Both the position numbers and the translations under genes were made by a program. Source: Aedes albopictus (taxonomy: Eukaryota; Arthropoda; Insecta; Diptera; Culicidae). Taken from it: 64,000 bases of DNA. Shown in pieces: positions 33,022-42,905 of the stretch. Each line of letters starts with the position of its first letter. Positions within the stretch are counted from its first letter, which is position 1. The DNA is taken from positions 343,678,263 through 343,742,262 of the forward strand of contig NC_085138.1 in NCBI RefSeq assembly GCF_035046485.1. Direction: 5' to 3'. The notes below the pieces were generated by a model. The model was not told the DNA's origin. It did no database searches and saw nothing but the letters and a program-made list of their open reading frames with translations.

Positions 33022-34356
33022 TATAGTATGAACCTGTTTGCTTGTTAACGTTCGTAAGATTATCAAAAAAAAAGCCGCGCTTTGCTGTGTCGCGTGCATA
33101 GGTTTGGTTCAATTTTATATTTGGCCGCTGTCGGATGGACACCCGGAACTAATTCCGGCACTACCGGCAGTCTCTAATGTGGTCTTAGCCTACTTCCTTG
33201 ATGACCAGTCATCAGGTTATTGGAAAAACCGTTATTTGTTGTATCGCATGCATGGGATTAGCTCTCTTTTATATTAGGCCATTTCCGGTGGGACACCCGG
33301 AAACGGTTTTGGAACAAGACCGGTTCGGGTATGGTCTGAGACTATTTTCATGATAACCGTTCATCAGGTTATCGAAAAAGCCTCTGTTTGATGTGTCGCA
33401 TGCATGGGTTTGGTTCACTTTTATATAAGGCCATTTCCGGGGAGACACCCGGAACTGGTTCCGGAATACAACCGTCAGTCCCCAATGTGGTCTGAGCCTA
33501 CCGGCCATCAGGTTATAGGAAAAGCCGTGATTTGATGTATCGCATGCATGGGTTTGGTTCACTTTTATATGTGGCCACTTCCGTCGGGACCCCCGGAACC
33601 GGTTCCGGAACACTACCGGTTCAGATATGGTCTGATACTGTTTTCCTGCTAACCGTTCGTCAGGTTATCGAGAATGCCGCTGTTTGATGTGTCGCATTCA
33701 TGGGTTTGGTTCTCTTTTATATTTGGCCACTTCCGGCTGGACATCCGGAACCGGTTCCGGAACACTTCCGGTTCAGATATGGTCTGATACAATTTTCTAG
33801 CTAACCGTTCATCAGGTTACCAAAAATGCCGGTGTTTGATGTGTCGCATGAATGGGTTATGTTAAATTTTATATTTGGCCACATCCGGTGGGAAACCCAG
33901 AACCGGTTCCGGAACACTTCCGGTTCAGATGTGGTCTGAGACTATTTTTCTGCTTACCGTTCATCAGATAATAGCAAATGCCGTCGTTTGATGGGTCGCA
34001 TGCATGGGTTTGTTGCATTTTCATGTTTGGCCCCTTCCAGGGGTACCGGTCCGGAACACTTAAATGGCCATAACTCCGGAACGGCTGGACCGATCCGAAC
34101 CATTTTCAATAGAAAACAATGGGACCAGATTCCGCATCGAATGAACCATCGGTCATTAAAATTGGTTGAGGTTTACTGCCAAAAAGTGATGTGAGTTTTT
34201 TTGTACACACACATACTCACACACAGACATCACCTCAATTCGTCGAGCTGAGTCGATTGGTATATGTGACTCGAGCCTCCGGGCCTTCTATCGAAAAGTC
34301 ATTTTTGGAGTGTTCATATAGCCTTTCCAGTACACTTAGTGTACGAGAAAGGCAAA

Positions 34357-35655
34357 ACAAGAAAACCTTTTTTTTTTGTGGTTTATCTCTATGAATGTGA
34401 CATCATGCTAATTCATATCGAAACTGTGCTCCACCTCGCGAGACAACCTGATTACTATAAACTTCATCCATTTGGTCGATCCTAGAACATATCCAAACCT
34501 CCATTCGCAACTATCCTCCAGGTGCTTCCATCCCGAAGGGATGCTTCTGTGTATGCTCTTGTGTGTATCAATGTGTGCAGCGTGTTTTTGCGCTTCTTTG
34601 TTATTTGTTAATTTTTTCCAGCCAACGGGCAGGCAGGAATATTTTTTGATTAAAACCAGTCATGCGTATAAAATATCAGCACAAAATTCGTACGACGACG
34701 GTGGATGGGCAACATCGAGCATGTGTAGTGAAGGTACAACGGTACAACATACTCCAGAGACTGACACGTTCCCAGTTGGAAAGCAAGTGCCGTTGGGGCC
34801 GGAGGACGTCTGCGCTTGACGAAGAGGACTTCCATGGTTTGGGAGAGCTATTGGAGGAGATTTTGCCTTTTTCCTTCCAACAGCCGGTTGGGGTTTCCCC
34901 ATTTCCGATACAAGTAGCACATACAAACAAAACTAAAATTCTTTCAAGAAATGTTTACTAATATTCAGCAATGTTCATCTGCACTGAAGCAACAGTTTTA
35001 TCCGTTCAAAATGTAAGGAACTATTTTCTTGCAATGGATCGATTTCTTTTCAATTAATTTAATACCACGAAACATTGAGAACCACTTGGCTATGGAAAAG
35101 CATTTTCCATTGACTTGTAGGATCCTAAAATAACTCTAAACAAAGTCCTTCTATCCGGTGCGAGACCCAAAGCGTAACCGGTCCGCTTTTTACATCCTTT
35201 AAGAGCCGAACTTCAAGGTAAGGGAAAACCGTGTGTTATCAACCAGCCGTTCAGGTAGGTACATAGGTCCAAACCCATTTGGGGCGATGTGTATGCAAAA
35301 GGAAACAAAGTTCTTCACAAAGAAGAAGTACAAAAATAGAAGCGCATGTCATTGGCAGGCAGGATGATAACGTCTGCAGATGTAATTTCTAACGTCATAA
35401 ATTGTTGGTCAATTTTCTAGTTTCAAAGGGTCGTAGCTTCGTTCTGAAAACTAGAGTAACAAAATGTGCCAAATTTTCATTGAAACGACTATAGAGCTTT
35501 AAAGCACATTGGGTTATCGAGGTTCAGCCTAAACATTGAGCATTAGCATTAGTGTTAAGTAAGTCGCAGAAATTCATAGGACCAGTCAAGATTGACTTAT
35601 TACTCAACGGTCGGAAGCTATCCTGGCCACGTGCTTGCGACAACTGAGGGATGGG
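34357..35655. other. No recognisable gene
   Basis: An open frame at 34472-34819 contains a hydrophobic stretch (MLLCMLLCVSMCAACFCASLLFVNFF) that could be read as a signal or membrane segment. No family, start context or conservation supports it. The rest is unassigned. A dispersed repeat with GAGCATTAGCATTAGTG lies near 35538. Confidence 0.3.
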
Positions 35656-35945
35656 AAAGGAAGATTACCCGGGTAGAGGAAAAGCGCTTAATAATAGCTT
35701 ATTTTGATATAATGATCAAAAAATTGATATTGGTTTAATTGATATAAGGGATAAAGGATCTAAAAATTATATCTAAAACTTACTCCTGAAACATCATCAT
35801 CATATCATATTTAGATCTTGTACGATCTAACCAACAGAAGCGAGCTATTCGTTTGATCTTAAAATATCAAATTTTGATATTGTCCAGATGTTCCAGGAAC
35901 ATATTCTAAATATTATTTTCAGATCTTTTATCTCTTACATCAATC
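35656..35945. repeat. Word-repeat element, TGATAT type (possible)
   Basis: After CCCGGGTAGAGG (about 35669) the sequence is filled with TTGATAT, TGATATAA, GATCTAA and similar words in both orientations. This is the style of the TTATAAC and GATAAC elements in this window. The right end is not found, so this is a tentative third type. Confidence 0.35.
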
Positions 35946-36180
35946 CAACCAATACCTATAACATTTTGAGTTGGACACCCAAAGGGCCATGTGTCGACCG
36001 ACATCGCCTTGTCTTTCAAATTGGCAGACATGTCCACTTCAAAAAAGATTAACAAATGCGTACACTGATCACTATCCCTTGGAATACCAGCTTCAGGTTG
36101 GTCTTGTCCCAAGACATTCGTTCACCATTTTTCGTACCTTTTCGTACGTTGATAGTCTGGTACTGCTGGTATTTATCGGC

Positions 36181-36546
36181 AGAGATGCCAGATATACAGA
36201 TTTTTGACCATCTATAGAGACAAGATGCAGAGTACAGAAAAAACAAATTTTCAAAATGTGATACGGATTTCTCCAGAAAGTATAAAATTTGAAGTTATTT
36301 TTAATAAATTTTATGAAAACTTTATAAATCGCTTCCAATACTTTAAAGAATTTATGAAAATTTGTACATTTTCACACATGTTTTGAAAAGAAAAATACCA
36401 GTAAAAATTAATAATCATCTGAAAATAGTACATTTTTTCAGTTTCTATTGTAATCGAGGATTCTCGGTGTCTGCCATACCCTCAAATACAACGATACAAA
36501 AAATCTGTATTGATTCAGATTTTCATCAAATAATCTGGCATCTCTA
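36181..36546. mobile_element. MITE with AGAGATGCCAGAT ends
   Basis: About 366 bp bounded by AGAGATGCCAGAT and its inverse ATCTGGCATCTCT, with ACAGATTTT-type words next to each end. AT-rich and non-coding. Related words occur at 1640-1810. Target duplication not resolved. Confidence 0.6.
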
Positions 36547-36649
36547 CTTGTCGGACAAACAGCAACAGGATTGCAATCCAAGTGACAAGTGTTAGTTCCG
36601 CAAAGTAAGTTCGTTGAGCGTCTGGAGGAGTTATCATCGTCAACGTCGA

Positions 36650-37023
36650 CAAGGATGGGAACACTCACTTGCAAAGAGTTGCTATTTCCTCAGCTCAGAA
36701 GCGCGCAATCAAGAAACAATATATGGACGAATTTTGTCTTGTGGTTTTGTCTGAAGGTTTGCCGAATAGAGTAGGGGTTACACACGCATACCGAGGTCGC
36801 GAGGGAGCTGCGAAGGCGACTCTCCACGACGTGAGTGTAAATTACACTCACCTCGTGGAGAGTCGCTTCCACAGCTCTATCACAACTTTGGTATACATGT
36901 GCGACCTCTACTCTATACGGCTAACATTTAGGCAAAACCACACTAAAAAAATTCGTCCATGCATCGTTTCTTGATTGCACGCTTCTGAGCTGAGATAATA
37001 TCAAGTGAGTGTTCCCGTTCCTG
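36650..37023. mobile_element. hAT-type foldback MITE, copy 2
   Basis: Same family as 18056-18458. Ends CAAGGATGGGAACACTCACT and the near inverse, flanked by AACGTCGA (36642-36649) and AACGTCAA (37024-37031), an 8-bp duplication with one mismatch. Almost the whole length folds back around a TGAGTGTAAATTACACTCAC centre. Confidence 0.75.
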
Positions 37024-37239
37024 AACGTCAATTTAAAAAAAAAATCAAAAAATCTAACTGTTTAACAAGTCCAGGCTGATTCAAAATTTCTTTTCTAATA
37101 TTTTAGGAGGATTCACTAAACAGCTGCGTAAGCAGTGCTGTCATGGTAAAATCAGAGCAGTGAAGTGACTTTGCTATTGCACCTAAATAAGAATGCATTA
37201 TTATTAAACTTTTTTTTTTTGTAACTATCGCGGAAGGAA

Positions 37240-38215
37240 CATTCTTGCTGGAATTCCTTTTATGAGTTTTGCAAGAATTCTTCTTTAATTTCTTAGAAAA
37301 TTCTACAGGGTTACATCCAAAGCCACCGCCATAAATTCTTTTAGGCTTTTTTTTTATTTTTTTAATCTCTGAGGATTTCTTAGAATGATTTTTGCAAGCA
37401 TTTCTCTAAATATTTTCCTTAGTATTCCTTCAAAATGCATTCTTCCCAGAGATTTCATCGAAAATTTCAAAAATTTACCCAGTTTTTCAAAAAAGTTCTC
37501 AAATAAATCATCTTAAAAATCGTGGACCATTTCTTCTGAAATTCCTCCTGGGACACCTTAAGGAATTCCAAAGGAAATTCCTTCAAGGATTGCTACATAC
37601 ATTCATGCTTGTATTCCTTCATGTATTCTTCAAACATATGTGAAGAAATTTCGCAATAAATATTATCAGAATTCTTACGAGGAACTTAGCATTGGGATTT
37701 TTCAGAACATTCTGCTAGAAATTTCTCAAGAAATTCCTTTAGAAGTTTTTACAAGAATTCCTTCCAACGATTCCTCAAAGGTTCCAGAAGATTTTTTTCC
37801 ACAAAGATCTCAGAGATTCTTTCAGAAGTTTCTCTGGAATTTTTCTTCAGAAATTCAGAAATTTTTCCATATGCTTTTTCAGGAATTATTTTTGAATTTC
37901 CCCAGAGGCTCCTTCAAGTATTACTCCTTTTATGCAGGGATGTTCTCGTGCATTTTTTTTTTCAAATTTGTCTAGAAAATCAGGAGATTTTTGGCCGTTT
38001 TTTCAGGTGTTTTGCTCCCACAGGTATTTCTCCAGGCATTGCTCTAAATTGATATTCTTTCAGATTTTTTTTCCAATGATTACCTCAACAGTTCCTGCAG
38101 ATTTCTTCTGCAGATTCTCCAGGAATTCCCCTCCAACATTTTTTTTTTCTCTTGGAATGACTTGCCAAGTTCCTCCAAATGGCTCTCATGATTTTTTTCT
38201 AAGAATTAAGGGAGT
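37240..38215 (+). repeat. Degenerate AATTCCTTC/TTTCTC array
   Basis: About 1 kb of loosely periodic GGAATTCC, AGAATTC and GATTTCTC words. Two overlapping open frames (37640-38327) run through it but consist of F/S-rich repeat translation, not a recognisable protein. Confidence 0.6.
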
Positions 38216-38985
38216 GCCTGGAAACATAACGTTGAACATATGGATGTCGAAATCGTCCACGCGCCAGAGGCCGTTTTTTAAGGATATAATTATCTTTCAA
38301 TTGCTTTCAATCAAATTTTATTTTTAACATAGTACTTTTATGGCTAGATAAGGTATTCAGGAGTTCGATGGACAAGAACGAAAATAATATTAACTTGTAA
38401 ATTAAGAGACAATTGAATTATTTGACAAATAATATGTTTTAAGCAAATAGTATGTTTTAAGCATGAAATTGTTTTTAAGTACTTTAGTATGTGTATGTAT
38501 CATAAAGGTAGCTTTATATGCCTTCATCGACAAAAAATTGTTTTGAAAAGTGTTCAAACAGTGTTAAGCTTTTTTATTAATTTATCTTAAATACGGTTTT
38601 TAATTTGTAGCACCTTTTTTAGTTTTTGTTTCCTAAACATTTGAAATTATTTTTAAAATATTTTTCAAACATGGGCGTATTAAAGAGTACATATTTCTTC
38701 ATAGTTTCCATGTGTTTAAAAGTTTTTATCTTAGTTCATTTTGCTCTGAAAATTGGAGGAAAACTTGATTTTATTTAGAAATTGTTAACAATTATAAGGT
38801 ATCCTATATACGTAACCAATGAATATTTTGACAAAAATTTTAGAGATCCTGTATGACAATGGCCTCCTTATTGTATCCTAATCCAAAAAAGTTTAATTCA
38901 TTGGGATTATTTCATTAAAAATCATCAAATACCGCAAAAAATGGAATGTCTCAATTTTTTATGGGTCATACTGTAGCTTAAAAGA
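38216..38985. other. AT-rich stretch without recognisable feature
   Basis: Very AT-rich, with no ORF of note and no repeat copy identified in the window. Confidence 0.35.
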
Positions 38986-39480
38986 TAACTTCAGAAATCG
39001 CTTTAGAATTTTCTGCCCAGAAACTACTTCAAAAAATTTTCTAGATTTTTTTTTTCTAAGAGTTTTCTAAGATATCTCCAAGAGTTTCTGGAGGGTTTTC
39101 TTGACACAATCCTCCAGGGACATCTTAAATATTTCCTCAGTAATGTTTATGAAATTTCTGGAAGAACTTCTGAAAAATCCTTGGAGCAATATCTGAAGAA
39201 AAAATGTGCAGGGATCCCTAAAGACAACCCAGGAGATATTTCTGGTGGATCCAGGAGAGCTATTTCTATAAAAATCATTATAGGAGTTTTTGCAGAGATC
39301 TCAGAAGGAGTGTCTCAAAGACACCTTGGGAAGAACTTCCGAAGAATCCCTGAAGGATTTGTAAAGAAACTTTTAAAACAATTACGAAAAAAAACTCCTT
39401 GGAAGAATTTTTGGAAAAAACTCCTTGGCTGAAATTCCTGAAGCAATCCCTAAAATTCTGAAGAAGTCTCTGGATCATTC
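38986..39480 (-). repeat. Degenerate AGGAATTTCTGAAG array, inverse orientation
   Basis: GAAGAATCCCTGAAGGATTT-like words, the complement of the array words at 13170 and 37240. ORFs here are artefacts. Confidence 0.55.
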
Positions 39481-39729
39481 GTTGTCGAGCTACTGCGCGA
39501 TACAGTCGCAAGTTCCGTGCGTCCGAGTTTCTCTTCGGTTTTCCCTAGTTGTAGTGGTTTTTACGAGGTTACAGTGTTTTCCCAAGTGTAGTGATTCCCC
39601 CAAGCCACGCATGGCAGAGTTATTAAATTAGCAAAGACATCGTTCGTCGCATAGTGCAGTTTTCGTGTGCAGAACAGTCCACGTGTTCCGGCATTTTTCT
39701 TCGCCACCCCTCAATGTGGCGTTTCTGCA

Positions 39730-40783
39730 ATGGACGCCAATGATACACCTGCAACGTTCCCCCGCCTCAAGTCCTACCCTCCCGACTTTGGCTGGCCGTT
39801 TGTTGTTTTCTTCCGACCCAAAGGCAAACGTTTGAATACTGTTCAAATCAGCAAGGAGTTGACTAAGCGGTACCCTCCGTTGTCTCCATCGACATGGTAA
39901 GTACAGCTAAGCTTCGGATGACAGTAGGCGACCGAAAACAGGCGAATGAGATTGTGGCCTGTGAACTTTTTACGCTTGAGTATCACGTTTACCTTCCAAG
40001 CCACCAGGTCGAGATCTCGGGGAAGGTCGCCGATTAATCTTTGACCTTTGAAGTGATCATACAAGGCTGTGCTCGCTTCCACAACCCTTCTCTACCTCCT
40101 GTTCTGATACTGGATTACCGGCAACTGCATTCGGTCTGAACTTCATGTGACCTCCTCCGGATCAGCATTACCACCATTGCTGGTGATTGGCAACCTTCGG
40201 CTACCTATGAAGCTGTATGTACCAAAGGTAATGAACTGCACCAATTGCAAGCAGCTGGGCCACACCGCCCAGTATTGCTGTAACAAACCTCGCAGTGCAA
40301 CATGCGGCGAGAGACATGTGGATGGTGCGTGTAAAACGCCGCCCAAGTGTGGTTATTATGTTGGGACCGTCCATATGATCTGATGGCTTGCCCAAGGTAC
40401 ATACAGCAGAAAAAAAACATCAAAAACGGTTGTTGCAGCAGCGATCACGGTGAAGCTACGCCGAAATGCTGAAAAAAGCTGCCCCGACCGTTAAATTCCG
40501 TAACATCTACTCGTCTTTATCTTTCGATGATCAGGGCTCTGATTCTGAGGTCGGGCAAGGGTGAAAAGAGGAAACGGATGAGGCTCCAGAGACCCACCAA
40601 AAAACCTCGTAATCTGCCTAGCAGCGACACCCAACCCACCATGACAAATTTCAAGAGTGGTAAGAAAGTCACAAAACGTTCCCCTCCGGGATTCAAAATC
40701 CAGGACAAACGAGACTTTCCATCACTCCCGGGAACATCAAAAATTCCAGATGCCCCACGTTTTTTCAAATTCTCAACCGGATA
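39730..40783 (+). pseudogene. Jockey-type ORF1 (nucleic-acid-binding gag-like protein), broken
   Basis: Fragments in different frames: MDANDTPATFPRLKSYPPDF with GWPFVVFFRPKGKRLN (about 39730-39897), then after a frameshift VACELFTLEYHVYLPSHQVE (about 39957-40016), then zinc-knuckle sequence CTNCKQLGHTAQYCCNKP with a second partial C/H knuckle to CGYYVG (40228-40368), then a basic tail (KRKRMRLQRPTKKPRNLP) and FKIQDKRDFPSLPG ending at the stop after 40780. ORF1 proteins of this type bind element RNA and chaperone retrotransposition. Several frameshifts make it non-functional. Confidence 0.75.
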
Positions 40784-42355
40784 GACAGCATTCGGAGCAC
40801 CAGGAGTAACCTCAGGGTGCACAATGTTTACGCTTTCTGGCATTGTAGACATCATCCCAGGTAACCACTAAGCATTAGAATAAGCTGTACAGTAGCCCGT
40901 GTTATGCATTCAAACTGCTTGCTGCCCTTCATAAGCAGTTCGAATGCATAACTGCCTTCAAGTAGCATAAGCTGTGCTGCTCAAAAGCTTTTGGCTGATA
41001 ATTAGCATTTCAACCGCTTGAGAAGTTTTCGTTCAGGAGCAATCAGAATGCTTCTCAACTGCTCTTTAAATGCTAAGAGCGAAGAGGATGGGAGATATGT
41101 TATGTATTTCACAGCACACGTGGTCTTTCTCTTACAGGGCCAATGCTTCTGTTTTCACTGTTGAGCTTCTGATTTGCTTCTTCGTTTTTCCCTTCACTAA
41201 CCCATCAGCTCCGAAGCGAACATTGTAGCAGCTGGTTTGGATCGGGAACATGGCCATCAGAAAATTACAGATTCTCATTTCGTCGCAAAATGTGTGGAGG
41301 CTTCGGCGGATCAAAACATTATTCGAAAGAGGAAAATGCCCTACTCACAATGAAATATCCCCTTGAAAACAAGTTTTGAAATTGACGCTGTTGTCCATGT
41401 ATTCTTTATATTGGGGATAAAATCAACGCACGCCGTCGGAACATCTTAAGCATCGTGGTGCAGCAGTAGCATCAGATTGACTAGTAAACACAATTGATAT
41501 GGAAATTCTGGCTTTCTAAGTCTAGGGAATCCAAACGATTAAATTTGCATTACCCAACGTTTCGGCCTGGTTTATTTGGCCTTTTTCAAGGGTAAAGCTG
41601 TCTATCGTTTTTTGTTTTTATCATTAATGCCACAGTTTGTTTGGAGCTTCTTGTATCCTATGCATATAGTTTTTAGGCAAATTGATAAATATTTTTGGAG
41701 GGACATCAGTACAGAGTGAGTTGATGAATGTGAAAAAGTGTCGATGTCCCTCCAAAAATATTTATTAATTTGCCTAAAAACTATATGCATAGGATACAAG
41801 AAGCTCCAAACAAACTGTGGCATTAATGATAAAAACAAAAAACGATAGACAGCTTTACCCTTGAAAAAGGCCAAATAAACCAGGCCGAAACGTCGGGCAA
41901 TGCAAATTGAATCGTTTGGATTCCCTAGACTGAGAAAGCCAAAATTTCCATAGCAAACCAGTTCCAGTCGAAAACGCCTAGAAAAAAACACAATTGAGTA
42001 ATCTTCGGATCGTAAGTTCAAACCCAAATCACTACTAAAACAAGCCAAAAAGTATCACCTAACACCAGCTGGAGTGTTGTAGAAGGACAAGAAAGCGGGG
42101 GAGTGGGCTCAAAGAATGAGATGCAAACGAAAATCTATTTTTGGTTTGTTTTGCTCGACGAGGCGTTACGCTTTTCTGACATTTTGTCACGACGTTCCTA
42201 AAGGTGTAGCACTAAGACAGCCCGTTATTTTGCCAAAACCTGCAGTAATGTAGCACTATAGGCGTATATACGGCTAATTAACATTAACCGCCTTGTCAAA
42301 AGGGCAACTATAATGCTGAAGAAGTGCTGTTTTAAATGCTTAGTGGTTACTTGGG
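40784..42355. mobile_element. TIR element of 1.5 kb inside the Jockey remnant (insert 40856-42355)
   Basis: The element proper starts at 40856 with CCCAGGTAACCACTAAGCAT and ends at 42355 with the inverse CCCAAGTAACCACTAAGCAT. The interior has CATTCAAACTGCTT and AAGCAGTTCGAATGC words in both orientations and no transposase frame. It separates ORF1 from the ORF2 start of the LINE. No convincing target duplication is seen. A 489-bp hairpin is nested at 41498-41986. Confidence 0.65.
41498..41986. mobile_element. Long near-perfect hairpin, possibly an inverted Penelope-like LTR pair
   Basis: Two arms of about 207 bp, nearly identical when inverted, surround a loop of about 35 bases (around 41715-41740). 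The insert is flanked by an 11-bp direct repeat, AACACAATTGA (41487-41497 and 41987-41997), the kind left by LINE-like or Penelope-like integration. Each arm carries AAAGGCC-loop-GGCCGAAACGTYGGG, which resembles the stem II and GAAAC part of a hammerhead ribozyme, but the CUGAUGA core is altered (CTTGAAA). Hammerhead motifs are known in the LTRs of Penelope-like elements. The assignment is an inference. Confidence 0.55.
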
Positions 42356-42449
42356 TAGCTTCTTCAATGCTTCCGATTCCGTGAAGAACATTGTAAAAGG
42401 ACTTGTGTGACCCCTCTTTTGAAGCAGTTGGCTTCTAAAATGCCCCTCC

Positions 42450-42746
42450 TTGCGTCAATCATATCTTTTGATTGATAAATTATCCGCTAAGGTCGAAGAT
42501 GTGATTTCTGTTCTACACCGGAATTGTCGTAGTATTACACCAAAATTAGACGCTTTTAAATTTTTAGTTAATAATTTACAAATCGACGTTTTTGCACTAT
42601 CCACAACATGGCTGACACCTGATGTAACCTTACCTTTTCCCGATTATAATATCATCCGCCTTGATCGATCCGACTCATACGGAAAGGTGCTTCTAGGGAT
42701 CAAGAAACAGCACTCATTTGGCAGACAATTAAACGTTCCAAAATAA
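42450..42746 (+). pseudogene. Jockey-type ORF2 start (endonuclease N-terminus)
   Basis: VISVLHRNCRSITPKLDAFK, LQIDVFALSTTWLTPDV, PDYNIIRLDRSDSYGKVLLG is the beginning of an APE-type endonuclease. N in HRNCRSI is the expected metal-site residue, while the usual catalytic E of the xxETWL motif reads T (STTWL). It ends after about 85 residues, followed by a stop and unrelated sequence. Confidence 0.75.
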
Positions 42747-42905
42747 ATACCAAAATTTCCCATAAATAATTCGAAAAGTCCCAGTGAAGAAACAGGGGTC
42801 TAATAAATAACAAAAGTTCCATAAACAAATAAAAAAATGCATAAATAAATCAAAAGTTTCCATAAATAAAGTTCCCCTGTAGTATGGATAGAAAGAACAA
42901 AATAT
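42747..42905. repeat. ATAAATAA/AAAAGTTCCA degenerate repeat
   Basis: Several units such as CCATAAATAAATCAAAAGTT in about 160 bases just after the truncated LINE. Possibly a minisatellite-like tail. Confidence 0.45.

Larger units (their letters stand above)
30790..34356 (-). repeat. 152-bp tandem-array element, copy C (most complete)
   Basis: Starts ATCCACCTTGGGGTGGTTAG with TGCCTTTCTCGTC and ends GTGTACGAGAAAGGCAAAAC, so the ends share an inverted GCCTTTCTCGT. Between lie degenerate monomers (31200-32110, 33050-33980) at about 150-153-bp spacing, each with CGGAACCGGTTCCGGAACAC, GATGTGTCGCATGCATGGGT, TTGGTTCACTTTTATAT and GGCCACTTCCGG words. A conserved unique end follows (33990-34350) with a CA-rich stretch. 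It is interrupted by sequence at about 31395-31600 and by a TIR element at 32111-33021. Non-coding. Confidence 0.75.
39486..42760 (+). mobile_element. Jockey-clade LINE remnant, split by a TIR element
   Basis: It holds a 5' untranslated part, a damaged ORF1 (gag-like, CCHC) and the first about 85 codons of ORF2 (endonuclease). The two ORFs are separated by the 1.5-kb TIR element at 40856-42355. ORF2 stops after the endonuclease start, and the sequence then changes to an ATAAATAA-rich repeat, so the RT is absent. Layout (ORF1 with zinc knuckles, then an APE-type endonuclease beginning ISVLHRNCRSI-like) fits the Jockey clade. Confidence 0.75.

Noticed and set aside
7224..34356. CRISPR-like array
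   Set aside because: Monomers are contiguous degenerate 152-bp repeats without distinct spacers, in a eukaryotic genome.
34472..34819. Secreted or membrane protein gene with a hydrophobic N-terminal stretch
   Set aside because: No family match, no conserved features, overlapping ORFs of similar length on both strands; likely chance.
37640..38327. Two overlapping ORFs of 111 and 131 codons
   Set aside because: F/S-rich translation of the AATTCC array without any domain.
41602..42048. 148-codon minus-strand ORF
   Set aside because: It spans both arms of a near-perfect hairpin, so it is a translation of inverted repeats.
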